8,577 nucleotides of DNA. Source: JBFJVD01 sp041624375 (GTDB taxonomy: Bacteria; Chloroflexota; Anaerolineae; Anaerolineales; E44-bin32). Positions 1-6,604 of the stretch are shown one piece after another. Each line of letters begins with the position of its first letter. The stretch's first letter is position 1. The translations under genes were made by a program, and so were the position numbers. The stretch covers positions 1 to 8,577 of the forward strand of contig JBFJVD010000127.1 of the NCBI GenBank assembly GCA_041624375.1. The letters are read 5' to 3'. The notes beneath the pieces are model-generated. The model ran no database searches, had not been told where the DNA came from, and worked only from the letters and a program-made list of their open reading frames with translations.

Positions 1-1
1 G

Positions 2-1660
2 TTTCCCGACGGCGGTCTACCTTCTCGCCGGTGGTGGCCGGTTGCCGTGGCGGCGGTGGTGGGTTTGGTAGCATCCACAGCTGCCGCCGCGTTCGCACCG
101 GCATCATGGGAGGCGCTCGGGGGGATCGTCCAGAATCCCTTCGCGATCCAATCCCGACTTTGGGATCCTCTCTTCATGATCTCGGGCAGCACATCGTTGT
201 TCGCAATGCTCGCCAGCATGGCGTCGGTGGTCGTCCGCTTTCGCGTGTCCACCGGCATCGAGCGGCAGCAATTGAAGTGGATGGCCTACGCACTGGGAAT
301 CGTGCTGCTCCTCTTTACGGGTGCGGTGCTGCTGTTTGTGGTCCTCACCGACACGCGGCTCGCCACAGAGCTGGGTTTCTCTCTCGTCAATGTCTCCACC
401 ATCGTCATCGCGGTCGCTTTCAGCGTCGCCGTACTCCGCCACAAGCTCTATGACATCGACCTGCTCATCAACCGCACGCTGGTCTACGGCGTCTTGACCG
501 TTCTGACTGTCGGGTCTTACGTTCTCGTTGTGGGTTCGCTTCTGGCGATCTTTCAGTCCCGCGGGAGTCTGCTGATCTCACTGACGGCAACCGGACTCAT
601 CGCGGTTCTCTTTCAACCCGTGCGAGACCGCCTGCAACGGACCGTCAACCGCCTGCTCTACGGTCAGCGGGATGAGCCCTACGACGTTCTTTCGCGGCTC
701 GGCCGCAGGCTGGAGGGACCTGCGACACCGGGAGCGATGCTCGCCTCGGTTGTTGAAACGATCGCTCAAACTCTGAAGCTCCCTTACGTAGCGATCACCC
801 TTCCAAAGGGTGGGAAGCATGAGATCGCCGTTGAGACCGGTCAGCCGGTGGGCCAGCCGGTCACCCTCCCGCTCATCTATCAAGGCCGGCAGGTGGGTCG
901 GCTTCTCTGTACCGCGCGATCGCCGGGCGAATCATTTGCCGAAACCGAGGAGGCGCTGCTCCAAGATATCGCCAATCAGGCTGCTGTCGCCGTTCACGCA
1001 CTGCAGCTAAGCGCCGAACTGCAGCGGTCCCGCCAGCGCTTGGTTTCTGCTCGCGAGGAGGAACGCAGGCGCTTGCGTCGCGATCTGCATGACGGCCTCG
1101 GTCCACAGATGGCCAGCCTGGGGCTGAAGCTGGATGCGGCCCGTAATCGGCTTGCCGGTGATCCTGAGCAGGTCGATGACATCCTGCAGGAGCTGCGGTC
1201 CGATGTGCGCAACGTCATGTCCGATATTCGACGCCTGATCTACAATCTGCGCCCGCCGGCTTTGGACGAACTTGGCCTCCTGCCTGCATTACGCGCCAGC
1301 GCGGTTGCACAGCTTTCCGTGGCGGGGCCTCGCGTTGTTGTGGAGGGTCCCGAGAATATGCCCGCCCTTCCTGCGGCGGTGGAGGTTGCCGCCTACCGAA
1401 TCGCGCAGGAAGCGGTGACCAATGTCGCCCGGCACGCGCACGCACGGCACTGCTATGTGCGTCTGGCCCTGAACAATGGTCTGCACCTCGAAGTTCAGGA
1501 CGATGGCGAAGGCCTGCCGGAGAGCCTTCAGGCAGGTGTGGGGCTGACCTCCATGCAGGAGCGGGCTGCTGAACTTGGCGGCCAGTTCCGAATTGAAAGC
1601 CTGTCGGAAGGGGGAACCCGGGTGATCGTCCACTTCCCGGTTGCTGCCGACGGACCATGA
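2..1660 (+). CDS. Membrane sensor histidine kinase, NarL/DegS type (5'-truncated)
   Basis: This is the sensor of a two-component system; it should autophosphorylate on His and pass the phosphate to the regulator encoded next. The frame is open from base 2 with no stop, and the 15 residues before the first internal GTG (base 47) read like this family's N-terminus, so the true start lies upstream. Residues are numbered from that GTG. Hydrophobic membrane segments lie at about 1-20, 40-64, 80-100, 108-130, 145-170 and 173-190. A GAF-like domain follows at about 210-320. The HisKA_3 dimerisation domain has the H-box RRDLHDGLG with the phospho-acceptor His348. The HATPase domain has an N-box around Asn459 (EAVTNVARHA), the DDGEGL G1 box at 485-490 and a GVGL motif at 497-500. 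The signal sensed cannot be told from the sequence. The stop overlaps the next start (ATGA). The family call is firm; the missing N-terminus is the main limit. Confidence 0.93.
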   Translation, partial: FPDGGLPSRRWWPVAVAAVVGLVASTAAAAFAPASWEALGGIVQNPFAIQSRLWDPLFMISGSTSLFAMLASMASVVVRFRVSTGIERQQLKWMAYALGIVLLLFTGAVLLFVVLTDTRLATELGFSLVNVSTIVIAVAFSVAVLRHKLYDIDLLINRTLVYGVLTVLTVGSYVLVVGSLLAIFQSRGSLLISLTATGLIAVLFQPVRDRLQRTVNRLLYGQRDEPYDVLSRLGRRLEGPATPGAMLASVVETIAQTLKLPYVAITLPKGGKHEIAVETGQPVGQPVTLPLIYQGRQVGRLLCTARSPGESFAETEEALLQDIANQAAVAVHALQLSAELQRSRQRLVSAREEERRRLRRDLHDGLGPQMASLGLKLDAARNRLAGDPEQVDDILQELRSDVRNVMSDIRRLIYNLRPPALDELGLLPALRASAVAQLSVAGPRVVVEGPENMPALPAAVEVAAYRIAQEAVTNVARHAHARHCYVRLALNNGLHLEVQDDGEGLPESLQAGVGLTSMQERAAELGGQFRIESLSEGGTRVIVHFPVAADGP

Positions 1661-2316
1661 GCGCAGAACCGATCCGGCTGTTTGTTGCCGATGACCATAC
1701 GTTGTTCCGAGACGGGTTGCGGGCGCTGTTCGCCTCGATCCCCGACATTGAGATCGTGGGGGAAGCTGCGACCGGAAGCCAGGCGATCGCGGGCGTGATC
1801 GAAACGCTCCCGGATGTGGTCCTGATGGACGTTCAGATGCCGGAGACCAATGGAATCGAAGCCACCCGCAGAATCCTGGGGGCGAGTCCTCATGTCGGCG
1901 TGATTGTCGTCAGCATGCTGGAGGCCGATGATTCCGTCTTTGCCGCCATGCGGGCCGGCGCACGCGGCTACGTTCTGAAAGGGGCGGATCAGTCGGAAAT
2001 GCTGCGCACGATCCGGGCGGTGGCAGCTGGTGAGGCGTTCTTTGGGGCTGCGATTGCGGAACGCCTGATGCGCTTTTTCTCCGGGCTTCAGCCGGCGCGC
2101 TCAGAGGCCTTCCCCGAACTTACGCCACGCGAAATCGAGGTCTTGGAGCTGATAGCCCAGGGCTACAACAATGCGCGCATTGCAGGTCAGCTGGTGATCA
2201 GCCCCAAGACTGTCCGCAACCATGTATCCAATGTCCTGAGCAAGTTGCAGGTGGCCGACCGGGCCGAGGCGATCATCAGGGCGCGCCGGGCGGGACTGGG
2301 CGACACTTTGCCTTAG
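1657..2316 (+). CDS. Response regulator, NarL/FixJ family (REC + LuxR-type HTH)
   Basis: This is a DNA-binding response regulator of 219 residues, the usual length for the family. The receiver domain (about 5-120) has the acidic pair Asp12-Asp13, phospho-acceptor Asp58 in VVLMDVQMP, Ser86 in the Thr/Ser switch position and the conserved Lys108. A linker leads to a LuxR-type helix-turn-helix (about 152-213) beginning LTPREIEVLELIAQG, with a recognition helix around SPKTVRNHVSNVLSKL. The ATG overlaps the TGA of the kinase gene by 4 bp, which fixes the start and implies translational coupling with its cognate kinase. When phosphorylated it should dimerise and bind promoters. Its targets are unknown; the downstream permease cluster is one possible target, but about 1.2 kb separates them and I see no recognisable binding site. 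No key residue is missing. Confidence 0.96.
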   Translation: MSAEPIRLFVADDHTLFRDGLRALFASIPDIEIVGEAATGSQAIAGVIETLPDVVLMDVQMPETNGIEATRRILGASPHVGVIVVSMLEADDSVFAAMRAGARGYVLKGADQSEMLRTIRAVAAGEAFFGAAIAERLMRFFSGLQPARSEAFPELTPREIEVLELIAQGYNNARIAGQLVISPKTVRNHVSNVLSKLQVADRAEAIIRARRAGLGDTLP

Positions 2317-2418
2317 GCTCGCGATCTGATATGGCTTGAACCTCGGGAGCATCATTGACGGAATGAGGGGCCAACCCGGGATTTGGGGAGATTCACCCTT
2401 CGGCAGGTCGGTGCCGGA

Positions 2419-2457
2419 GCAAGCGGCTGGTAGCTGCCACTCACAGCCGGGGCTTGC
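2419..2457 (+). terminator. Strong bulged hairpin downstream of the response regulator
   Basis: GCAAGC (2419-2424) plus GGCTG (2425-2429) pair with CAGCC (2444-2448) and GCTTGC (2452-2457). This gives 11 base pairs with a 3-nt bulge (GGG, 2449-2451) and a 14-nt loop. It lies about 100 bp after the regulator stop and could end or stabilise that transcript. No T-run follows, so it is not a canonical intrinsic terminator, and the role is inferred from position only. Confidence 0.35.
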
Positions 2458-2471
2458 GTTATACACGGATG

Positions 2472-2498
2472 GTTTGGGTTCGAACGCATGCCCCAAAC
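2472..2498. repeat. Inverted repeat GTTTGGG/CCCAAAC
   Basis: A perfect 7-bp inverted repeat, GTTTGGG at 2472-2478 and CCCAAAC at 2492-2498, is separated by 13 nt that contain TTCGAA. It sits 15 bp after the larger hairpin. It could be an operator or simply a small stem-loop; nothing in the sequence decides between these. Confidence 0.3.
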
Positions 2499-2811
2499 TG
2501 GCGTTTGCAGAATTGAGCTCCCTCAAGCTTGATGCCCGCTGTGCTGCGCCTGCGATTTGCAGCAGCCGATTGTGAAGGGAAAGGGCTCGACTCGGAGAGC
2601 AAACCCCTGACCATCAGTGTTGGCAAGCGATCAGCCGCCAAGGGGCAGCGTCGCCTTCCTCGCAAGCGGCGCGCCATGATTTGCTGCCCATGGAGACGAC
2701 AGACTGAGGTGGGTCGACCACGAATCCTTCCCAGAATTGGCTAGCGACGCAGTAGCCATCCCATGTGATGCCGCTTCCCCGTCTAACCACCCCTGAAGAC
2801 AGAGCAACAGA

Positions 2812-2840
2812 TTGCAGCAAATTAAAACAGAGCGTAATCT
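2812..2840 (+). promoter_or_regulatory. Weak sigma70-like promoter candidate in an AT-rich patch
   Basis: TTGCAG (2812-2817) and TAATCT (2835-2840) are spaced by 17 nt, within one of the few AT-rich patches of the window and about 58 bp before the start of the decayed helix-turn-helix gene. Each hexamer matches consensus at only 3 of 6 positions, so this rests mainly on spacing, base composition and location. Confidence 0.22.
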
Positions 2841-2897
2841 TATTAGGTTAAGCCTGCAGTGATGTCCAGGAAAGATCGGTTTGGTCAGAGGGTTACG

Positions 2898-3110
2898 ATG
2901 GCGAGCAACTAAGAGGTCGTGATGCCGGAGGGGGAGGTGTCGAGGTGCTCGAGGATGCCCCGTTCGTTAATCCATAAGCTCGCACAGGAAGGCAGGATTC
3001 CTTGCCATAGGGTGGGGAGGCAGGGACGATACCACAGGCGTGCGAGACGCCAATGGCTATCCAATGGAGAGGCTTCTACCAAGCCAGAGGACGAAGACGA
3101 GCATGGATGA
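2898..3110 (+). pseudogene. Decayed excisionase/MerR-like helix-turn-helix gene (HTH_17 type)
   Basis: From the ATG at 2898 the frame reads MASN, then TAA at 2910, then continues open to TGA at 3108-3110; a GTG (2919) or ATG (2922) could restart it. The second part looks like the small winged-helix DNA-binding domain of excisionase-family proteins: RSLIHKLAQEGRIPCHRVGR matches the usual helix followed by 'G.IP..RVGR'. It is damaged elsewhere: the Trp usually found after VGRQ is Gly, the AIDRWL-like end reads RARRQWL, and the start of the domain (VSRCSRMP) looks shifted relative to the family's usual EVSRYLRMP. Intact members are small DNA-binding proteins, either recombination directionality factors or regulators fused to other domains. 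The gene points towards the permease cluster. A short functional protein of 62 residues from 2922 cannot be excluded; decay is my preferred reading. Confidence 0.5.
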
Positions 3111-3476
3111 ACGCTTCTTCAAGCAGCCAATACCCATCCATCTACATAACCCGCCAGCCACCGGGAGCTCGACGACGTCGGACAGCCTACGCTTCAGATC
3201 ATTGAGCAGCGTGGCCCAGCACGGTTCATCTCGCCGAATCCAAAGCCAGAGATGAGAAGTGGGTCTGCCCAGCAAGTTGGGAGGGTGCTTGATGAGGGCA
3301 GAGGAGTCACGACTGGGGAGCAACCATCCGATCCAACTTCAACGAGTAACACGATTTGCGGCCACGTCGATCCGTGGCGCATGATCCCGGATGCTGCACG
3401 AAAGGATGAGGCGGCGGCCATCGCCCGGGTCACAGTGATCGAAGTCGCTCGCGGCGGAGCATGAACGGTTTATTCC
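3111..3476 (+). other. Non-coding leader region before the permease cluster
   Basis: About 370 bases hold no recognisable gene. Frame 3 is open from 3150 to the TGA at 3462-3464, with an ATG at 3252, but the translation has low-complexity, Ser/Pro/Arg-rich character, no domain and no ribosome site. I see no clear promoter hexamers or terminator. It could be the untranslated leader of the permease transcript or the eroded remainder of the gene upstream. Confidence 0.45.
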
Positions 3477-3477
3477 G

Positions 3478-3488
3478 AGGAGAAGGAG
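3478..3488 (+). promoter_or_regulatory. Strong Shine-Dalgarno site of the first permease
   Basis: AGGAGAAGGAG lies 10 nt before the ATG at 3499. It is the best ribosome-binding site in the window and fixes the start of the permease, which also agrees with gap-free N-terminal alignment to the downstream copy. Confidence 0.75.
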
Positions 3489-3498
3489 ACGCCCCACA

Positions 3499-5271
3499 AT
3501 GACACCCGAAATCGGGTTTACGCTGCTGATCATCCTGGTGGCAGTTGTGCTCTTTGCCAGCGAGAAGCTGCGTGTCGACGTGATCGCATTGTTGGTGCTG
3601 CTCACCCTGGCGCTGACCGGGTTGGTCAGCCCGCTGGAGGCGTTCAGCGGCTTCTCCAGCCCGGCCGTCATCACGGTGTGGGCGGTCTACATCGTCTCTG
3701 GCGCGCTCTTCAAAACCGGGGTGGCCGATCTGCTTGGCGAGCGAATCATTGGGCTGGCGGGCCGCAGCGAACCGCGCCTGGTGGTAGTGATCATGCTGAC
3801 CGTGGGACTGATGTCTGGCTTCATGAACAACATTGGCGCGACTGCCGTGTTACTCCCGGCAGTCATCGGCATCGCCCGGCAGGCCAAAATCGCGGTTTCG
3901 AAACTGCTCATCCCTTTGTCTTTTGCCTCGCTTATGGGCGGCTCTCTGACGATTATTGGCACGCCGCCCAACATCCTGGCGAACGACATTCTTGCCAGCC
4001 GGGGCCTGCCAACGTTTGCCTTCTTCGACATCACGCCGCTTGGCGCCATCGTGTTCGGGACCGGGATTGTTTACATGCTTCTCATTGGGCGCCACCTGCT
4101 CCCGGTGCGCGAGCCGGCCGAGGAGCGGCAGGCCGCTTTCCAGTTGCGCGAGTACATCAGCGAAGTTCGCGTGCCGGAGGGAAGTGCCCTGGCCGGCCTC
4201 ACACTGCTCGAATCTCGACTGGGTGCAGACTATGACTTGACCGTCATCGCCATCATGCGAGATGGCGAAGTGAGGACCGCACTTCATCCCAATACACGCA
4301 TGCTCGCTGACGATCTGCTGCTGGTGGAGGGACCGGTGGAAAACCTGATCCGCGCCCGCGAGGCGACCGGCTTGGTGATCGAGGCCGAGCGCGCCGCCGG
4401 GCTGGATCCCGAGCGCGTGGACTTGATTGAGGCCACGCTGGCGCCGCGTTCCCGGATGGTGGGGCGCACACTGCGCGAAATGCGCTTCCGCGACCGCTAT
4501 GGTTTCACGGCATTGGCCATCTGGCGTCAGGGGGAGGCGATCATTGAGCGCTTGCCGGACGTGCGCCTGCAATTTGGCGACGCGCTGCTGCTTCAGGGCG
4601 TCCGCGATCGCCTCCCAGCGCTTCAAGAAGGCGACGAGTTTCTGGTCTTGGAGCCGGTGATGGTGGAGACTCGTCGTCGGCGCAAGGCCCCGATCGCGGT
4701 AGGCGCGATGGCGCTGGCGCTTGGGCTGGTGACTTTCGCCGATCTCCATATCTCGACCTCGCTGGTGATCGCAGCTGTCCTCATGGTGCTCACCGGATGC
4801 CTGAGCATGGACGAGGCCTATGAGAGCATCGAGTGGCGCAGCGTATTCCTGATTGCAGGAATGCTGCCGCTCGGGATTGCCATGGAATCTACAGGAACCG
4901 CCCGGTTCCTGGCCGATCAGATCATTCGAGTGATGGGGGGGTTGGGGCCGGTGGGCGTTCTGGCGGGTGTCTACGTGCTGGCGGCTCTGATCACCGAGCC
5001 GATGTCAAATGCGGCCGCGACGGTGCTGGTGACGCCCATCGCCATCGATACCGCGCTGGGGCTGGGCGCCAGTCCACACACCTTCGTGCTGGCCGTAGTC
5101 ATCGGCTCGGCGACCAGCTTCCTTACCCCCGTGGGTCACCAGGCCAACGTTTTGGTCTTCGGTCCCGGCGGATACCGCTTTTTCGACTACACCAAAGTTG
5201 GCGCGCCGCTCAACATCGTTCTGTTTACCGCGGTGATGATCTTTGCACCGCTGCTGTGGCCGATGTTTTAG
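3499..5271 (+). CDS. SLC13/DASS-family permease with two RCK_C domains (copy 1)
   Basis: This is an integral inner-membrane transporter of 590 residues, in the SLC13 (divalent anion:Na+ symporter) / ArsB-NhaD superfamily. The N-terminal half has helices from about 4-20 and 26-42 onward, the motif MNNIGAT (109-115) near a re-entrant loop and GTPPN (154-158). A large cytoplasmic insert (about 205-390) holds two TrkA-C/RCK_C domains, at about 217-290 and 305-387; the second has the typical VGRTLREMRFRDRYG core. The C-terminal half repeats the architecture, with EPMSNAAAT (500-508) matching the first-half NNIGAT motif and TPVGHQAN at 543-550. Family members move sulfate or di- and tricarboxylates; the RCK_C pair is a ligand-binding regulatory module, not a catalytic one. 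The substrate cannot be read from sequence. A carbonic anhydrase homologue follows on the same strand, raising bicarbonate or a carboxylate as possibilities. The gene looks intact. Confidence 0.93.
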   Translation: MTPEIGFTLLIILVAVVLFASEKLRVDVIALLVLLTLALTGLVSPLEAFSGFSSPAVITVWAVYIVSGALFKTGVADLLGERIIGLAGRSEPRLVVVIMLTVGLMSGFMNNIGATAVLLPAVIGIARQAKIAVSKLLIPLSFASLMGGSLTIIGTPPNILANDILASRGLPTFAFFDITPLGAIVFGTGIVYMLLIGRHLLPVREPAEERQAAFQLREYISEVRVPEGSALAGLTLLESRLGADYDLTVIAIMRDGEVRTALHPNTRMLADDLLLVEGPVENLIRAREATGLVIEAERAAGLDPERVDLIEATLAPRSRMVGRTLREMRFRDRYGFTALAIWRQGEAIIERLPDVRLQFGDALLLQGVRDRLPALQEGDEFLVLEPVMVETRRRRKAPIAVGAMALALGLVTFADLHISTSLVIAAVLMVLTGCLSMDEAYESIEWRSVFLIAGMLPLGIAMESTGTARFLADQIIRVMGGLGPVGVLAGVYVLAALITEPMSNAAATVLVTPIAIDTALGLGASPHTFVLAVVIGSATSFLTPVGHQANVLVFGPGGYRFFDYTKVGAPLNIVLFTAVMIFAPLLWPMF

Positions 5272-5372
5272 CGGATGACTGGCTTCGCGCGGACCAACTC
5301 CAGGATTCCGGACACATCAACCCTCCCGTCGGCATGCGGCCGCTCTGGGAACCCGATGCATTCGAGCTGCTT

Positions 5373-5915
5373 ATGAGACAAACCATTGAAGTATCCGCAC
5401 CCCAAGCGATTCCAGTCGAGTACCGAAACAGCCCCGTCGGCGAATTGCTTGAATATCACAATCTCGATCGCCCGCTGGTTCCATACAGCAGTGCAGAGCT
5501 GCTGATTGGGATGTGCATGGATCACCGCGTCGCGCTCCGGCTACCCGAAAACTTTGCCTACGTCATTCGCAGCCCCGGAGCCAATCTCCGGCCGGTTGAA
5601 TTCGCCATCGCCTACGCGATCGCGGTCGGCGGCGTGCGGGCAATTGCGATAATCGCCCATACGGATTGTGGAATGGCCGGCTTGGCGGCGAAACAGTCTG
5701 CCTTCGTTGAAGGCCTGGTTCAGCACGCGGGCTGGGAAAACGATGCAGCGGAAGAGCACTTTGTGCACTCCGCGCCGGCCTTTGACATCGGCGAGGAGCT
5801 GGATTTCACTCTTGGTGAGGCTCAGCGGTTGCGCACGCGGTTCCCGAGGATCCGGGTCGCACCGCTGGTCTACCGGGTGGAGGACAAGCGGCTGTCGCTG
5901 ATCCGCGAGGCGTGA
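5373..5915 (+). CDS. Beta-class carbonic anhydrase family protein
   Basis: It probably interconverts CO2 and bicarbonate in the cytoplasm, using a zinc ion. From the ATG at 5373 it has 180 residues; an in-frame ATG at 5334 would add 13. I prefer 5373 because GAG lies 6 nt upstream, whereas 5334 has no ribosome site. Numbered from 5334, it has the beta-CA signature CMDHR (Cys61, the Asp63/Arg65 dyad) and HTDC (His109, Cys112), so all three zinc ligands and the Asp-Arg pair are present. Between them lies a well-conserved core (FAYVIRSPGAN, then YAIAVGGVRAIAIIAHTDCG). No signal peptide is seen. The protein is short for the class but within the range of compact bacterial members. It lies about 100 bp after the permease, same strand, and 35 bp before the permease pseudogene, so a shared transcript is likely. 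Activity is inferred; some family members with these motifs have other or unknown roles. Confidence 0.85.
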   Translation: MRQTIEVSAPQAIPVEYRNSPVGELLEYHNLDRPLVPYSSAELLIGMCMDHRVALRLPENFAYVIRSPGANLRPVEFAIAYAIAVGGVRAIAIIAHTDCGMAGLAAKQSAFVEGLVQHAGWENDAAEEHFVHSAPAFDIGEELDFTLGEAQRLRTRFPRIRVAPLVYRVEDKRLSLIREA

Positions 5916-5950
5916 TGTTGATCAGCGACCGACAGGCTGGTCTGAGACTG

Positions 5951-6555
5951 ATGACCGTTGAAGTCATCACCGTGCCGGCAAACTTGCTCCTGACCGTCCT
6001 ACTGTATGTCTCCGAAATTCTGCGGCCGGATCGTATTGCACGGATGGTGCTCGCACAGCTGGCGCTGACCGGACTGGTGAAAGCGCCAGAGGCAATCTCG
6101 GAGTGCAGCAATCCGGCCGTGGTGACCGTCTAGGCGGTATGGATCCTCAGCGCGGCCCTGGCCCGAGCAGGAATAGCTAACATTTTCTGGAAGCGGCGGC
6201 TGTTCCCCACAGGCTCCGGCCAGGTGCGGCTGAACGTCGTGGCGATTTCGCGCAACGAGGAGCCCCAACAAGAAGTGGCCGATTGCGGCCGTGATCATGG
6301 CCATCGTGATCACTCCGGTCATGTTGGGCTGGCTCCGGATTGTAAATTCCTTCGTTATAGGCGTTATACTCAATGATGGCGTTCGCCCTTTCCGCTTCGG
6401 CGGCCTTCTTGATCCCGGTGGGACACTCGGACAATCTGCCGGTGATAAGCCCCGGAGGCTACCGTTTCAAAGACTACACTCAGGTTGGTATGCCCCTCAC
6501 GCTGGTCGTCCTGTCTGTGGTCACGCTCGTCGTGCCGCTGGGATGGCCATTCTAG
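5951..6555 (+). pseudogene. Remnant of a third SLC13/RCK_C permease (multiply deleted)
   Basis: About 605 bp survive of a gene that should be about 1.78 kb. From the ATG at 5951 the translation aligns without gaps to residues 1-79 of the intact permeases (shared blocks include LALTGLV and NPAVVTV). A TAG at 6131-6133 stands exactly at the codon for Trp61, a likely TGG to TAG change. The same frame continues as AVWILSAALARAG, then jumps to a fragment like the first RCK domain (VRLNVVAISRNEE, about 6222-6260). In the next frame, from about 6270, KKWPIAAVIMAIV matches the first helix after the RCK insert (about residues 395-428). In a third frame, 6373-6555 encodes the last 60 residues (FLIPVGH, then SPGGYRFKDYTQVG and GWPF). 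Roughly residues 82-244, 257-394 and 430-530 are gone. No functional transporter can be made from it. Confidence 0.88.
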
Positions 6556-6559
6556 GAGG
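6554..6559 (+). promoter_or_regulatory. Consensus AGGAGG at the pseudogene stop, badly spaced
   Basis: AGGAGG overlaps the TAG of the pseudogene but is 45 nt from the ATG at 6605, too far for normal initiation. The only alternative start nearby is a TTG at 6571 in another frame that yields no plausible protein. The nearer GGTGG (about 6592-6596) is the more likely ribosome site for the second permease. The AGGAGG may be a displaced original site or chance. Confidence 0.3.
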
Positions 6560-6604
6560 TTCGCTTTGTTTTGGGATGCTCGCGCTCGATTTGGTGGTCC
6601 CTAA

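Larger units (their letters stand above)
2317..2897 (+). other. Non-coding stretch after the two-component operon
   Basis: There is no convincing gene in about 580 bases. Short open frames exist on both strands, but none has a recognisable domain, a good ribosome site or gene-like codon use. The first part holds two hairpin-forming inverted repeats (listed separately). The end becomes clearly AT-richer than the surroundings from about 2812 to 2855, next to the decayed helix-turn-helix gene. No poly-T terminator follows the response regulator. Confidence 0.6.

Noticed and set aside
2471..2498. GGTTTGGGTTCGAAC, resembling the T-arm of a tRNA
   Set aside because: The T-stem does not close in 5 bp after the 7-nt loop and no anticodon arm or acceptor stem can be found upstream; it is only a 7-bp inverted repeat.
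3252..3464. A 70-residue open frame just before the first permease
   Set aside because: There is no ribosome site, no domain and no similarity I recognise; it is a plausible chance frame in GC-rich DNA.
3850..4749. A 299-residue open frame on the minus strand
   Set aside because: It lies wholly inside the conserved permease gene on the other strand, has His/Gln/Arg-rich low-complexity translation and no recognisable domain.
4833..5372. A long open frame that joins the carbonic anhydrase to a segment overlapping the end of the first permease
   Set aside because: The part before about 5334 runs in a different frame through the permease's conserved C-terminal half and has no domain. It is a GC-rich shadow frame, not a fusion.
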